Source: Cyprinodon diabolis
Taxonomy: Eukaryota > Chordata > Actinopteri > Cyprinodontiformes > Cyprinodontidae
Length of the DNA stretch: 64,000 nucleotides
Direction: 5' to 3'
Assembly: GCA_030533445.1 (NCBI GenBank)
Contig: CM060068.1
Location: forward strand, 17,327,479-17,391,478
Shown: positions 34,741-46,084 of the stretch, in pieces
How the letters are laid out: each line of letters starts with the position of its first letter
Numbering within the stretch: position 1 is the stretch's first letter
The notes under the pieces: generated by a model
What the model was told of the DNA's origin: nothing
The model's database searches: none
What the model saw: only the letters and a program-made list of their open reading frames with translations
Translations under genes and position numbers: made by a program

Positions 34741-34771
34741 AATAAAGCACTTTTTTTTTTTTACCAGGGTA

Positions 34772-37700
34772 TCCCTTGTGGCATTGACCCAAAAACCCAC
34801 AAAAACAGCTAACAACACCTATTTATTTTAGCTGTGAAGGGAATTGGTTTTCAACTCATTGAAAACAGGCTGCAGGTCAAAAAACAATGCAAAAAGTTAA
34901 ACGAAAAAAGAAACCCCCTAATTTAATTTCCAAACTCAGAATTATTGAAACATAACTACATGAACCACAAAATGTAAAGAGGCTAACAAGGTTGTACCCC
35001 ATCCCAAATTTTATTCAAAGGAAAAATTCTGTTTGCCTCTCATGGAGTCAATACAATTCCAAATGCCCTTGCTGTGTATAGGGTTTAGCATTTTTCTAAA
35101 TGACTACCTGATACTATGGAGTAACCTTTCCTATCGGCAGATATTTATTCATCATCAAGACAAAATGCAACCGTCTTTAAAAAGAGTTTTTCTGTAATAT
35201 AATAAAAGAGTAAATCGTTTTTGTGGACCAATTGTCAGACAGGATGTATAATTATGATAAATAGTCCTTCTTGTGTCAAGATTAAGGAAGCGTTTCTTCC
35301 GACCCTAGCTTAACCAAATTAAAACAGACATGTTATGTTTCACACTTAATCAGACATATTAATCTAAATCACCAGTTTCAATGCAGCACTTCAAATAACA
35401 AGAAACATTCTAAAATCACATTGAAACTCTCACTTGCCTTGCACAGTACGTCAAACCAAAAAGGGGAAAACGTGTTGCCATAGCTAAGGAGTGAAGAATG
35501 TTGGTTAATATCATTTATTACACAGTTCTTGCATGACTGCACATTTTGCTGTACCTTATTATAATGAAAGACTATTCATATGCTAATGAAAGAGCTTGTC
35601 ATTTCATTTAAAGGGATATATATATATGCTATATTTGATAATTGTGAGTTACAGATTTTTATATTATTATGCACAAATAACAATGTGCAGTTTCCTTTTT
35701 TTACAGAAATTATTTACATATTTGAAGCCGGGAGTAATACAGCACACAGAGCTTCAAATAACAGGGGTTCTTTATTAAAAAAAAATAAATGAATGAGGTT
35801 CAGTATTTGAAAAAAAAAGTGAACTGTATTTTATCAACAGAAAGCCTTAGCTCTAGTGAAATGGCGGGCTAATAACGCTAATAACACTCAAAGTAACAAC
35901 GTAGCTTCGCATACAAGCCAAAAACATCACAGCTGCATATAACAAACGGCAGTGGCACCTCCAATACTTGGATTCTTCACTCATATGGCCATAGAGTCGT
36001 CTTCTCCAACAAGTCTCAGCTCAAAAAAAAGAAAAAATGTCTTTCTCCTCCATTTCTTTCCAGTTAGAGTAACACCGTACATGAACAAGAGTTTTTTCTA
36101 CTTCTGGTAACTTTAGACCTCTCTTTACCAACAGCACCACATGCTGACAAGAACAAGAATTACAACCAGTCAGTGAAACAAAAAACAAAACATGGTTTAC
36201 AAAATATATCTTTGACATGTACCCATTTTTCACTTGGTTACATATACATGATGTAATGACATTTAGCTGAAGACAACCTAAAGTTCTGAAAGTAATTTAT
36301 CTACCTTTGTAATTCTAAATATATTTAGTTTTTTTGTGTAGCTCTTTTAGTTTAATTTGTAGAGGACTTACGACTGAGGTTATGATAGTTGTGTTTTAAT
36401 TATTATTTATACCATATATCAATCAGATTTATCTGTATAAGTCTGGTAAATAGAAAAGAGTGTACCATAGAATGAAATAGGTTAATAAAAGATTAACTTG
36501 TGAAGTACTGTAGACTTGTATTAAAGCTTTTGACACCTCATCAAAGACGCAAATACTTATATTTCAGTAATAGTATCTAGGTGTTACTTTATTGTATGTC
36601 TCGTACCATGTCCGTTGGTTGTGCTGTTCTTTTTACATCTCTTTGCAGGTGATGAAGCAGACTGAAAATGTTTTATCATTATCTCCCTTTTATCTTTTCT
36701 TTCTTTCATCTTTTCTCCTTTTTTTCTGATTTTCCTTTCCTGTTCTACTTACATTGCAGTGTCCATATAATCTATAAAACTCCCTGCATAATTATAATAA
36801 AGCAATTTATATGCATAAACAAAGCTAAAAGCTATGGTGATAGCTGTACTGCTCCACTTGTGAAAGTAAAATCTAATGGGCTTTTTTGGCATCAAGACAA
36901 TTATTCTTATTGCCACATCGCTAGACAGGACACTGTTAAAAAACAAAAATAAAACAAAAAAGACACAAATAAACTGTTTTTATTTTTTTGTAATTAACAG
37001 TGAAATGTAAACTGTTTGGTAATCTAAAGTCTTTAACTGCTGCACATGTTTTATTGTGAAATGTTGTACTCTATTATTAACAAGTAATTTCTCTGGGCTG
37101 TTAGACGGCGCTGTTGTAGCTCAGAATGGTCTCATGATACATCTAGATTTAAAACACATTATTCTCTCTCCAAATGACTTTAGCACTAAAGCAGCTGGAT
37201 TGTTTATGAAAACTACTTACTACTTACCTTACCTCTCTTTGCCTTGTAAGCATAAATAACTTTGGTGGTAACTTGTCCGGTTTTAGATTCCTCAGTGGCC
37301 TCAGTTTTTTTATGGCCAACTGTGCAATGTTACTGGTCCAGATAAGCTGCTGACATATGTAAGTATAACAGTGAGAGAAGAAAGATAAGGCAAAGCTATT
37401 TGGAGACACTTCAATTACATACTGGACTTATGATACCACATGTCATGAAGAAACCAGAAACAACAGCGCAAACCTTCCAGATTCCTAACAGACTCTCCAG
37501 ATTTTGTGTCATGTCAGCAAACAAAAATAAAAAAAATATGGAATCTTCATGCTGGTTTAAATAAAACTAGTGGTGTCTGTGATTCCACAAAAAAAAAAAC
37601 AACCTCCAAAATAAAACCCTAAATTAATCATTTTTTGTCTGCTAAATTTTTGGCTGCATCAGATTAAATGGTCGCTAAAGCATGATGAAAAGATAAAGAG

Positions 37701-39372
37701 TTTTGTGTTGGCATAACTTTAAAATTAGCTTAAATGTGCAAAAGAATCAAATATCATAAAACTTTGCACCACTGAATATCTTTTTAGCCTCCCATTGTAT
37801 TTACTGAACATGTGAGACTGTTTGTGTGAGTGTGTGTGTGTGTACAAACACAGCAGAGAAAGAATAAACCCTGCATAGTTCATATCAAATCACTGTGAAG
37901 GATTGCTCTGTTTGGTGGTGTTTAAATTTGTATTTCAGCTTGACTGAACAAACACTGCTCTGTAATATTTCAGTATCAGGGTTTGACACATTCTGTTATT
38001 CCAAGCAGAACCAAAAAAGTAAGCTGATAAGCTGACCTTGAACCACAACTAGTTGTATCAGAGATACACAGGGGAGAAAAACTGCTATCAATAAAGCAGT
38101 TCACTTTCTGTTTTTTGAATTTCATTAGAATAATAAATCTTTTAATCAGAAAGATAAAACTGTACATTATAGAAATAGTTGCAACTGTGGTTTACATGTA
38201 CAGCTCATTACAATGAGCTGTACATGTAAACCACAGTTGCAACTAGTCACATTTAACTTTAAGTATTCTCGTGTTATAAACCAACACTAAGAGGGACATA
38301 TTTCTAAAGGAAAAGAAAGATTATACTGTACATGGTAGTAATGTTTGAAAATCATGGCTATGCACGTATTCAGCCATGCAGATTTGATATTAAGGGGCTG
38401 AATAAAAATGCACACCACATTTTTGAAAATTTGTGTTAGGAAACTTGAAGACTATGTAGCCATTGTTTTTACACTTGAGAATGACATCCTCAATTACTTT
38501 GCTAATAAATATATAAAAAGCAATCAACACACTGAAGTTTGTAGTTTTAATTTTACAAATTGGTAATTATTGCAAGGGTAATATTAAATATGAACATATT
38601 ACATATCAACACATTAGCATAGTTTATTCTACAAAATTACAGAGGAATTTTTAAATATATTTTTCTTTAAAATGCAACATTTCTGATTTTCCGTCTATTG
38701 CAACAGTGTATTTGTTATATTCTATTTTAAGACTAAGCACAAAAGGCAAAAAAAAAAATCTATCCAGGACCCAAATGTTCTACAACAGAATCTACCTACT
38801 GCCTCATCAACAGTCCTCTGCAAACCATCTCTTTCAGCAAGAGAGTTCCCCAGAGACAGGAAAGAAGATTATTCCACATAAACTCCTGAACTACGAGCTG
38901 ACTCCAAGCCAAATAGCATCAGTCGTTTTATCTCCTTTCCTGCCTCTTGGTCATAAAGAAGGTGGCTCATTGTGCGTGAAACAATTTCAGCTTCTGAAGG
39001 CGAGACTGTCTGTTCCAGCACTTGCTTTGCCCTGCTGCTAGTATAAAGAGTATTGACACAGTATACAGTATTTTGTTAAACCAAGGAGCCCACTTTGTAT
39101 TTGAAAATGGATTATACTTAATTGTGTTTTTTTAGAAAATGAGACTGGATTAGCTGAAATATTACCATTTTGCAATTAGCCTTTAATTGCATGCACAAAT
39201 ATTTCACAGGACAAACATTTCAGATTTGAATTGTATTTTGATGTCAATTAATTCATTATGTACAACACTTTTTTTTTTCCTGGGTGAGTTTTAAAGTGGT
39301 ATATTAAAGCTGAATTATGTTGGAATAAATAGATGGCTTTACTCACTTACAATTACCTCCAATTGCATAGAA
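34772..39372. other. 4.6 kb of A+T-rich DNA without a gene
   Basis: There are no recognisable exons or element ends apart from the palindrome at 38176-38245. A 111-codon frame at 38706-39041 has no motif and ordinary composition; I do not call it a gene. A short TG run lies near 37825-37842. Confidence 0.5.
38176..38245. repeat. Perfect 70-bp palindrome: 34-bp arms, 2-base spacer
   Basis: 38176-38209 (starting TAGTTGCAACTGTGGTTTAC) is the exact reverse complement of 38212-38245, with only AC between. Such a DNA could extrude a cruciform, or its RNA a near-loopless hairpin. No gene or element end adjoins it. Confidence 0.97.
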
Positions 39373-39377
39373 GTGTT

Positions 39378-39662
39378 TGTTGAGTATGATGCTTGCCACT
39401 GTTGTATTTATGTTTGGCACTACTTTGTAGAGCGGAAGGTTACGTATGTATTTATAAAAAGCAATAAAGGCGGAGCCTCCTTGTTCTCTGCGTTCAGTCA
39501 GAGCTGGGCAGTGTGGCTACCAGTTAACCGATATTAATGTTTCCTGTCTCCTATTTATCTGGGAAGTAAGTAAAAGCAGAGATGCAATCAGGTGCAGATG
39601 ATGCAGAAGAACCCAGAGGTTCCCGTGGAAACGGTAGGAGAACCGCTGCAGAAGAACTAACA
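39378..39662 (+). repeat. 5' LTR containing the Gag-Pol start codon
   Basis: TATAAAAA at 39453-39460 is followed almost at once by AATAAA at 39463-39468, so promoter and poly(A) signal nearly touch. The Gag ATG is at 39582, 81 bp before the LTR end, and the frame is open through the boundary. Confidence 0.93.
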
Positions 39663-41996
39663 GGTTATGGGCCCAGACAAGTTCCGAGTATGCCAGTACA
39701 CGGAAGGGGATTGCCGCCGCGGTTTGACGGAGACGAAGCCCGCTACCATATTTGGGAGGCAAGGTTTTTAGCATACTTAAAAACAATCGGTCTCAAAGAA
39801 GCTATCCTTGGAAGTGAGCCAACAGCGGGAGCCGATCCACAAGAAGCTACAGAGATCGGTAGGAGAAATGAACTGGCGTATGCAGAACTGTGTGGTTGTT
39901 TGGACGATAAGACGTTAACGCTCATCCTGTATGAGGCACCAGATGACAGCAAGAAAAGCCTAGAAATATTGAGACGCCATTTTGAGTCAGAAGAAAAGCC
40001 GCGAATTGTCGGGCTGTACACAGAGCTCACCAATGTGCTAATGGCTGAAGGGGAAGCATTAGCGGACTATCTAGCCCGTGTTGAAAAGATAGTGGCCGCA
40101 TTAAACAGAGCTAAAGAGACCCTTAGTGATGCACTTCTGACGGCGATGGTGTTAAAAGGTCTCATGGATGATTACAACCCATTTTCTGTGCATGTCACTC
40201 AGACAAAAGAAACGCTAACTTTCAACGAGTTCAAGGAGAGACTGAGGAGCTTTGAATGCACACTGCGCTACCGTAGCAGGCCCCGAACAGATGAAGTAAT
40301 GACTGCAAATTATAAAGCGTCCAAGCCTAAGTTTAAAGACAAGAAATATTTCAACGGAATATGCTTTATTTGTGAGAAAATGGGACATAAAGCAAAAGAC
40401 TGCAGAAACAAAGAGAAGAAAACTCATCGCAGGGGAACAAACGAACAAAACAGTAACAAGATGGCTGCCGTTACAAACACTGGACAACGGGCTGTTCGTG
40501 TCAAGGACAGGCATAAAACCACAAATGAAGAAGAGGTGTTTGTGCTTCGGGTGAGTGAATGGCAACCCCACAACACGCAGCAGCAAGGTCTACTGGTGGA
40601 CAGCGGTGCATCTGCCCACATCATGACTGATGAGAGTGCTTTCATCAATTTTGATGAGACTTTCCAGCCCAAGAACCACATCATGCAGCTGGAGGACGGG
40701 ACCCGGATCACCGGCAGTGTCCTGAGGAAAGGAGATGCACAGATTAAGCTGACCGACTGCGACGGGGAAATAGTGAGTGTCAAACTCAGGGGTGCACTCA
40801 GAATTCCAGGATACCCACAAAACATCTTATCGGTGGATGCAGCAACTTCAAAAGGAGCAAGATTTAACTTTGAGAAGAACAACAACAAAATTATCCTTCC
40901 TGATGGCACAATGTTTAAAATGAAGGTAAGACTGTACTACTTAGACGTTATCACAGAGGATAATGTAAATGGTGAGGACTCCTGCAATGTATCTTTGGAT
41001 CTAAAAACATGGCATGAGATAATGGGTCATTGCAACTATGATGATATTGTAAAACTTGAAACAGTTGTAAAAGGTATGAAAATCAAAGACAAGACCTCCA
41101 AACCCAACCAATGTGAAATTTGTCTACAGGAAAAATTTTCACATAGCAGAAACAGGCAAAGTGATGTGAGGGCCAAAGAGCCATTAGAGCTAGTTCATAC
41201 AGACCTGGGTGGACCTATTTCACCAGAGTCATTTGAAGGGTACAAATATGCCATCACTTTCACCGATGACTTTTCTGGGACTACTTATGTGTATTTTCTT
41301 AGGAACAAAAACAAGGCAGTTGAGGCAACTAAGCAGTTCTTTGCAGACACGGCTCCTTACGGTAAAGTAAAACGCCTCAGATCTGACCACGGGACAGAAT
41401 TTGTGTCAGAGGAGTACCAGTCATTGTTGAGGGACAATGCTATCAAACATGGGAGGTCAGCCCCATACTCTCCCCACCAAAATGGGACTGCAGAGAGGAA
41501 TTGGCGCACACTATTTGAAATGGTCCGATGCATGCTGATTGAGTCAAGTTTACCCAAAGAGCTGTGGCCTTATGCCGCCGGGACAGCTACAGTCATAAGG
41601 AACAGGTGCTACTGTAAGAGAACCGGGGAAACACCTTATTTTCTTTTCACCGGAAAGAGGCCAGATCTGTCAAAGATGAAAAAGTTTGGTTCTGAATGTA
41701 TGGTGTATGAGCAAAACAGAAAGAAGCTTGATCCTAAAGGCAAAATGGATCGTCATTCACCTGCTTGTTTGGTTTATTTTCCAGAGACGAAAAAGGTTCA
41801 GAAACACAGACTGGTCCACTTTATGGAAAAGAATGTGACTGAGGGGCAGACACAGACTGACTGGTACCAACCGGAGGACAACTACCTAGAGTGGGTAAAT
41901 ACACCTATTGAAAACAGTCAACCACTGACTGGAGTAACAGGTAGTGTTGCACCGATATTGATACCAGTATCGGACGGGGTGCCGATACTGCCCTAA
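39582..41996 (+). pseudogene. Copia-type Gag-protease-integrase frame, ended by a MITE
   Basis: An 804-codon open frame. The N-terminal Gag part has the 'W-x-R-F-L' style core (about residues 55-65). A CCHC knuckle, CFICEKMGHKAKDC, stands at about 261-274. The protease has D340 in VDSGASAHI. The integrase finger (H, H then CEIC) is at about 475-525, and the catalytic D541 (HTDLGGP), D602 (RSDHGTEF) and E638 (NGTAERNW) follow, 35 residues between the last two. Gag and Pol share one frame with no programmed shift, normal for copia. Its start lies inside the LTR, and the frame reads the primer-binding site as GYGPR. The last 18 codons and the stop come from the inserted MITE at 41942. Beyond the MITE the same phase resumes in reverse transcriptase. 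Confidence 0.93.
39663..39676 (+). promoter_or_regulatory. Primer-binding site for an internal fragment of initiator tRNA-Met
   Basis: GGTTATGGGCCCAG directly follows the 5' LTR. It is complementary to the anticodon arm of eukaryotic initiator tRNA-Met (CTGGGCCCATAACC as DNA), the site used by Drosophila copia with a cleaved half-tRNA as primer. Here it is also coding sequence. Confidence 0.9.
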
Positions 41997-42278
41997 AATG
42001 GTGGTATCGGTATCGGCGAGTACCAACAAATGGGGCACTGATACCATTTTGAGAGCCATAAGTTTATTCAACTATTGTCACCCACTCCTGGTAGGCAATA
42101 AAAACTTTTTATTTTTATTATACTTTGTATTAGATATTTTCCTGCTTCACAAAGGTAGGCAACAGCTTGACAAAGCCATGATGGCAATTATTTTACGTTA
42201 TTATGGTATCGGTATCGGCCGATACTGCACAGCCAGGTATCGGTATCGGGACCAAAAAATGGCATCGGCACAACACTA
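41942..42278. mobile_element. hAT MITE (337 bp) inside copia pol, duplication GTAACAGG
   Basis: The ends TAGTGTTGCACCGAT and ATCGGCACAACACTA are inverted repeats with 2 mismatches, flanked by GTAACAGG (41934-41941 and 42279-42286). The interior carries many ATCGGTATCGG words near both ends. Insertion plus duplication is 345 bp, a multiple of three, so downstream phase is unchanged, but the MITE brings a stop at 41994-41996. Confidence 0.96.
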
Positions 42279-44014
42279 GTAACAGGACAGATGGACACAG
42301 ACATTGAGAAAGACTCAGAAATGGACACAGACCCAACTACTGACACACAGACTACACGTACTACAGGTAGAGTCAGAAAGAAACCTAAGTATTTGGAGGA
42401 CTATGAATGTACAGTAAAGAACAGTGACTTAACCATTGACTTCTGTTACAGAGCTACAGTTGGGTTGCCACAGACCTATAAAGAAGCTTTGGAATCACCA
42501 AAATCTGATATGTGGAAAAATGCAATGAAAGAAGAAATTACTTCATTTAAAGAAAACAACACCTTCTCACTTGTACCATTACCAGAGGGTAGGCAGACAG
42601 TGGGGGGAAGGTGGGTATATGCTCTCAAGGAAGATGATAAAGGGAATGAGACATATAAAGCTAGGTATGTAGCGAAGGGATACAGCCAGGTAGAAGGAAT
42701 TGACTATTCAGAGACATTCTCTCCGACTGCCAACTTGACGTCCCTACGTGTGTTGATGCAATTAGCTGCACAACATGACCTTACACTGAACCAGATGGAT
42801 GTTAAGGCAGCATACTTACATGCACCCATTGACCATGAAATATACATGGATCAACCCGAAGGTTTCCAGGTGAAATCACAGAATGGTGTGCGACTTGTGT
42901 GTAAGTTGAACAAATCTATCTATGGGCTCAAACAATCTGGGAGGAACTGGAATATGATGCTCCATGAGTTCCTGATATTGAATGAGTTTGTACAGAGCCA
43001 AGCTGACCATTGTATCTACACTAATTTTTCTGACAAAGGAAAAGTGATTTTATTAGTGTGGGTTGATGATATAGTTGTGGCTGCAAGCAATGAAACATGT
43101 TTAAGAGAGGTCAAAGAGAAACTGAAAAGAAAGTTTAAAATGAAAGATCTTGGCCATCTCACACATTTTATCGGGATCGATTTCCTACAAAAAGAAGGCT
43201 TTATCAAAATGAAACAGTCCAAATATATTGAGAAGATACTGGAAAGGTTTGGTATGGCTGAGTGTAAACCCAGAGCCACTCCTAGTGAAATCAAATGTGA
43301 TCTGGTTCCAGAAGATGAACAAACTGACGCAAGAAAATACAGAGAAATGCTGGGCAGCCTCATCTACATCATGACCTGTACCAGGCCTGATATAAGCTGG
43401 ATTGTGAGCAAACTGTCGCAACATATGTCTGATCCTAGAGAGAAACATATGACAGTTTTAAAACATGTGTACAGATACTTACAAGGGACTAAGAACTGTG
43501 AGTTGTGTTATAAAAAGAGTGACACTGAACTCAAGCTGATAGGGTACTCTGATGCCGACTGGGCCAACGATGTTTTTGACAGAAAGCACTACAGGCTACT
43601 GTTTTAGTCTGAGTTCAAGTGGAGCTGGGTATTTCATGGAAAACAAAGAAACAGCAAACAGTTTCATTGTCAACATGTGAGGCTGAGTATGTAGCATTAG
43701 CTGCTACCATCCAAGAAGCGCTCTATCTATCCCAACTACTAAAGGACATGGACCACAGTTTTGAGCAAACTGTAAAGGTGTTTGAAGACAACCAAGGGAC
43801 AATACGACTTGCGAAGAACCCTGTGAATCGCCAGAGGAGCAAGCATGTGGACATTAAATATCACTTCATAAGGTCAAACGTTTTGCATGGTAAAATTGTT
43901 TTGGCTTATTGTCCAACAGAAAACATGGTCGCAGATGTGTTCACTAAATCTGCCACAAGAATCAAGATTGAAAAGTTTTGTTCTTATATGTTTGGAGAAC
44001 AGTGTTATGGCTGA
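42279..44014 (+). pseudogene. Copia-type reverse transcriptase-RNase H remnant, two frameshifts
   Basis: In phase with the upstream Gag-Pol frame apart from the MITE. The reverse transcriptase has KARYVAKGYSQ, QMDVKAAYLHAP (first Asp) and WVDDIVVAAS (the DD box, about 43060). RNase H has YSDADWAND (about 43550), STCEAEYVALA (about 43675) and FEDNQGTIRLAKNP (about 43785), with HVDIKYHFIR near the end and a stop at 44012-44014. The frame changes once at about 43584 and again at about 43619-43632, so the catalytic Asp and Glu of RNase H lie in different frames. No other stop is seen, which fits a young element. Confidence 0.92.
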
Positions 44015-44030
44015 AATCTGTGGCGCCATC

Positions 44031-44039
44031 AAGTGGGGG
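44031..44039 (+). promoter_or_regulatory. Polypurine tract of the copia-type element
   Basis: AAGTGGGGG stands directly before the 3' LTR. Confidence 0.75.
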
Positions 44040-44324
44040 TGTTGAGTATGATGCTTGTCACTGTTGTATTTATGTTTGGCACTACTTTGTAGAGCGGAAG
44101 GTTACGTATGTGTTTATAAAAAGCAATAAAGGCGGAGCCTCCTTGTTCTCTGCGTTCAGTCAGAGCTGGGCAGTGTGGCTACCAGTTAACCGATATTAAT
44201 GTTTCCTGTCTCCTATTTATCTGGGAAGTAAGTAAAAGCAGAGATGCAATCAGGTGTAGATGATGCAGAAGAACCCAGAGGTTCCCGTGGAAACGGTAGG
44301 AGAACCGCTGCAGAAGAACCAACA
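44040..44324 (+). repeat. 3' LTR of the copia-type element
   Basis: 285 bp, the same length as the 5' LTR. The four differences lie at 44059, 44113, 44259 and 44319 (approximate) and are transitions. It also carries the Gag ATG and 27 codons of the frame, which run out into flanking DNA and stop soon after. Confidence 0.95.
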
Positions 44325-44329
44325 GTGTT

Positions 44330-46080
44330 AGTAAAATTACTGCATTATTTTTAATAATTCAAAATGGATATCTCTAAGACCTTGATTCATATTAATGTTA
44401 TGTTTTAGTTGTATTGGTTTGACCCAAATGCAGGGGACAGCAGGTCAAAAATGAAAGAACAATAAAGTGATCAGAACAAACCAACAAGAGCACAACAACA
44501 GAGGATCTAACATAGAGTCACTCAATCAAAGAGTATTTATAATGGCAAGTGTGATGCAACTCGGGTGAGTACATGAGTAGATGGGAAACGGCTGTATTAA
44601 TTATCAGCAAGCATTGAGATGCTTGCAAGTAACTTTACTTACCTGATATAGAAAAATTAAAAGAACCACAAGATGCTACAATGGAATCAAAATCAAAAAT
44701 AATTTTGTCAAAGTCTAAGACATGGTTATTGAGCTTCACGTTGAAGATATGTACAGTAGCACTACTATTTTATAATCTGCTTATAAGCCATTCCCTACAT
44801 AAATCAGATCAACAGAAAAGGGGTGAGAGAGAGTAAGCTTTATCACAGTGAATCAGCTATGCTTACTCAGTAAAACTGCTTCCTTGATTATTAGGTCAAT
44901 CCGTTTTAATCAGACACAACTGCTCTATGTAGATAACACAATGAAAGATTTTCAATTCTTTTTGTTCAACTGATATTTGATAAGCTACAAAAATGCATCA
45001 GGAAAACCAGCTCCCTTTGCCATTATCTGAAAAGTAAGCACCATAACGCTTGCCATCTGGCCTGATCTGACTGGCACTCCTACTGCATGCTGTAAATTTG
45101 ACAAGGGGAAAAAGACTCATTGTTATGCTAATAGATAAAAAAAAATAGCAAAACAATTTTATAGGTAAGTTAACCTGCCTACTCCATACGCCAAGTTAAA
45201 ATGCATTCAAGGCGTGAAATGCATATTTTTTTCTATTATGGGAAAACAAATACAGAGACAAGCAAGTAAAAGAAAAAGAAAAAAAAATTAACTTGCGCAC
45301 AACAAGTCACTTAAGTAAAAATAGTTAGGGTTACAGAGTAACCAATCAGATATATTGTGGAATATAACACAGAGAAAGAAAGAGATTATACATACTCATC
45401 ACAATGTACTTGTTCAGTCTACTTGGTAGTGAATAATTTTGTTTTTTAAAGATAAAAAGAGTCAATCCTCTGTAGTGTAGAGAAACTGCTGAGCTCTCAT
45501 CTCAGGCACTGAAGTCGAGATGCAGGTAATTCCCACTTTTCACATACTCTCATACCATATATCCATCTTCTCACCCAGAGAAAAACAACATCCCAACCAA
45601 TGACATTGTGGCATTAAAAAAAAGAAGACTTACACTTTTAATTCAGATCATGCAGCAAAAGCATTATTTTTTCAGTCCAGGCAGAACTTGAATAATAAAA
45701 AAGAAACACAGGCTCACCACTGGTTCCTTTGATTTTGTCTGGCATCAGGCAGGGATGTCAATGTTTATCCCAAAAAAAGTCATAAATCACCTAAAGGGAA
45801 GGTAAAAGCTGTATGTTCTCTACTACACGCTATGTGTTAAAACACACTGTTGATCAGTGAAAAATAACAAAGAAATCAGAAACGGCAAAGTGGTCAGATT
45901 TAATACCGGTTTGTGGTTTCTTTAAGCCAATCTTCAAAGCTGTAATAGAACAAAGCATTGGCTTGGCTGCCCAGGCGAGATGTTTTGTCCCCTGTATGGG
46001 GGTAGGGGGTTGAAGTGATAGCGAGAAAGGATCAACTATATCGCTGAGTTGTAGGTTTTTGAGAGCTGAAGCCTGAGTCT
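44330..46080. other. A+T-rich DNA without a gene
   Basis: Short frames only. No terminal repeats were recognised. Confidence 0.45.
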
Positions 46081-46084
46081 AAAC

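Larger units (their letters stand above)
10017..34769. mobile_element. Candidate giant two-gene CACTA/TNP2-like DNA transposon
   Basis: The left boundary reads TA|CCCTGCTGAAAAAT. The right boundary, reverse complemented, reads TA|CCCTGGTAAAAAAA. TA stands at both edges and may be a 2-bp target duplication. Both ends pass into DNA crowded with AAGTATACTTTAA-like words (10030-10720 and 33670-34740), as expected of subterminal binding repeats. Between them lie two divergent split genes: a TNP2-like transposase (plus, from 27504) and an unrecognised gene (minus, from 27271). Removing the hAT/Tc1, hAT/LINE, Ty3-type, hAT and two TTAA MITE insertions with their duplications leaves about 12.3 kb. 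What I see is the ends, the shared subterminal motif and the divergent genes. That they form one unit is inference; two unrelated repeats could flank the genes by chance. Known relatives: TNP2-type transposases belong to CACTA (EnSpm) elements, which often have long subterminal repeat regions and two genes. Confidence 0.6.
39378..44324 (+). mobile_element. Ty1/copia-type LTR retroelement, duplication GTGTT
   Basis: LTRs of 285 bp (39378-39662 and 44040-44324) begin TGTT and end AACA. GTGTT flanks the element on both sides (39373-39377 and 44325-44329). The LTRs differ at 4 sites, all transitions (about 1.4%), so the insertion is young. Domain order is Gag, protease, integrase, reverse transcriptase, RNase H, as in Ty1/copia. 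A primer-binding site and polypurine tract sit exactly at the LTR edges. A hAT MITE at 41942-42278 and two frameshifts in RNase H make it defective. Confidence 0.97.

Noticed and set aside
36668..36952. Phe/Tyr-rich 94-codon frame resembling a membrane peptide
   Set aside because: Poly-pyrimidine composition (TTTTC runs) explains the hydrophobic residues. No start context or partner exon was found.
38706..39041. 111-codon frame upstream of the copia-type element
   Set aside because: Composition is ordinary, but it contains no known motif, has an A9 run near the start, and shows no supporting splice or promoter signals.
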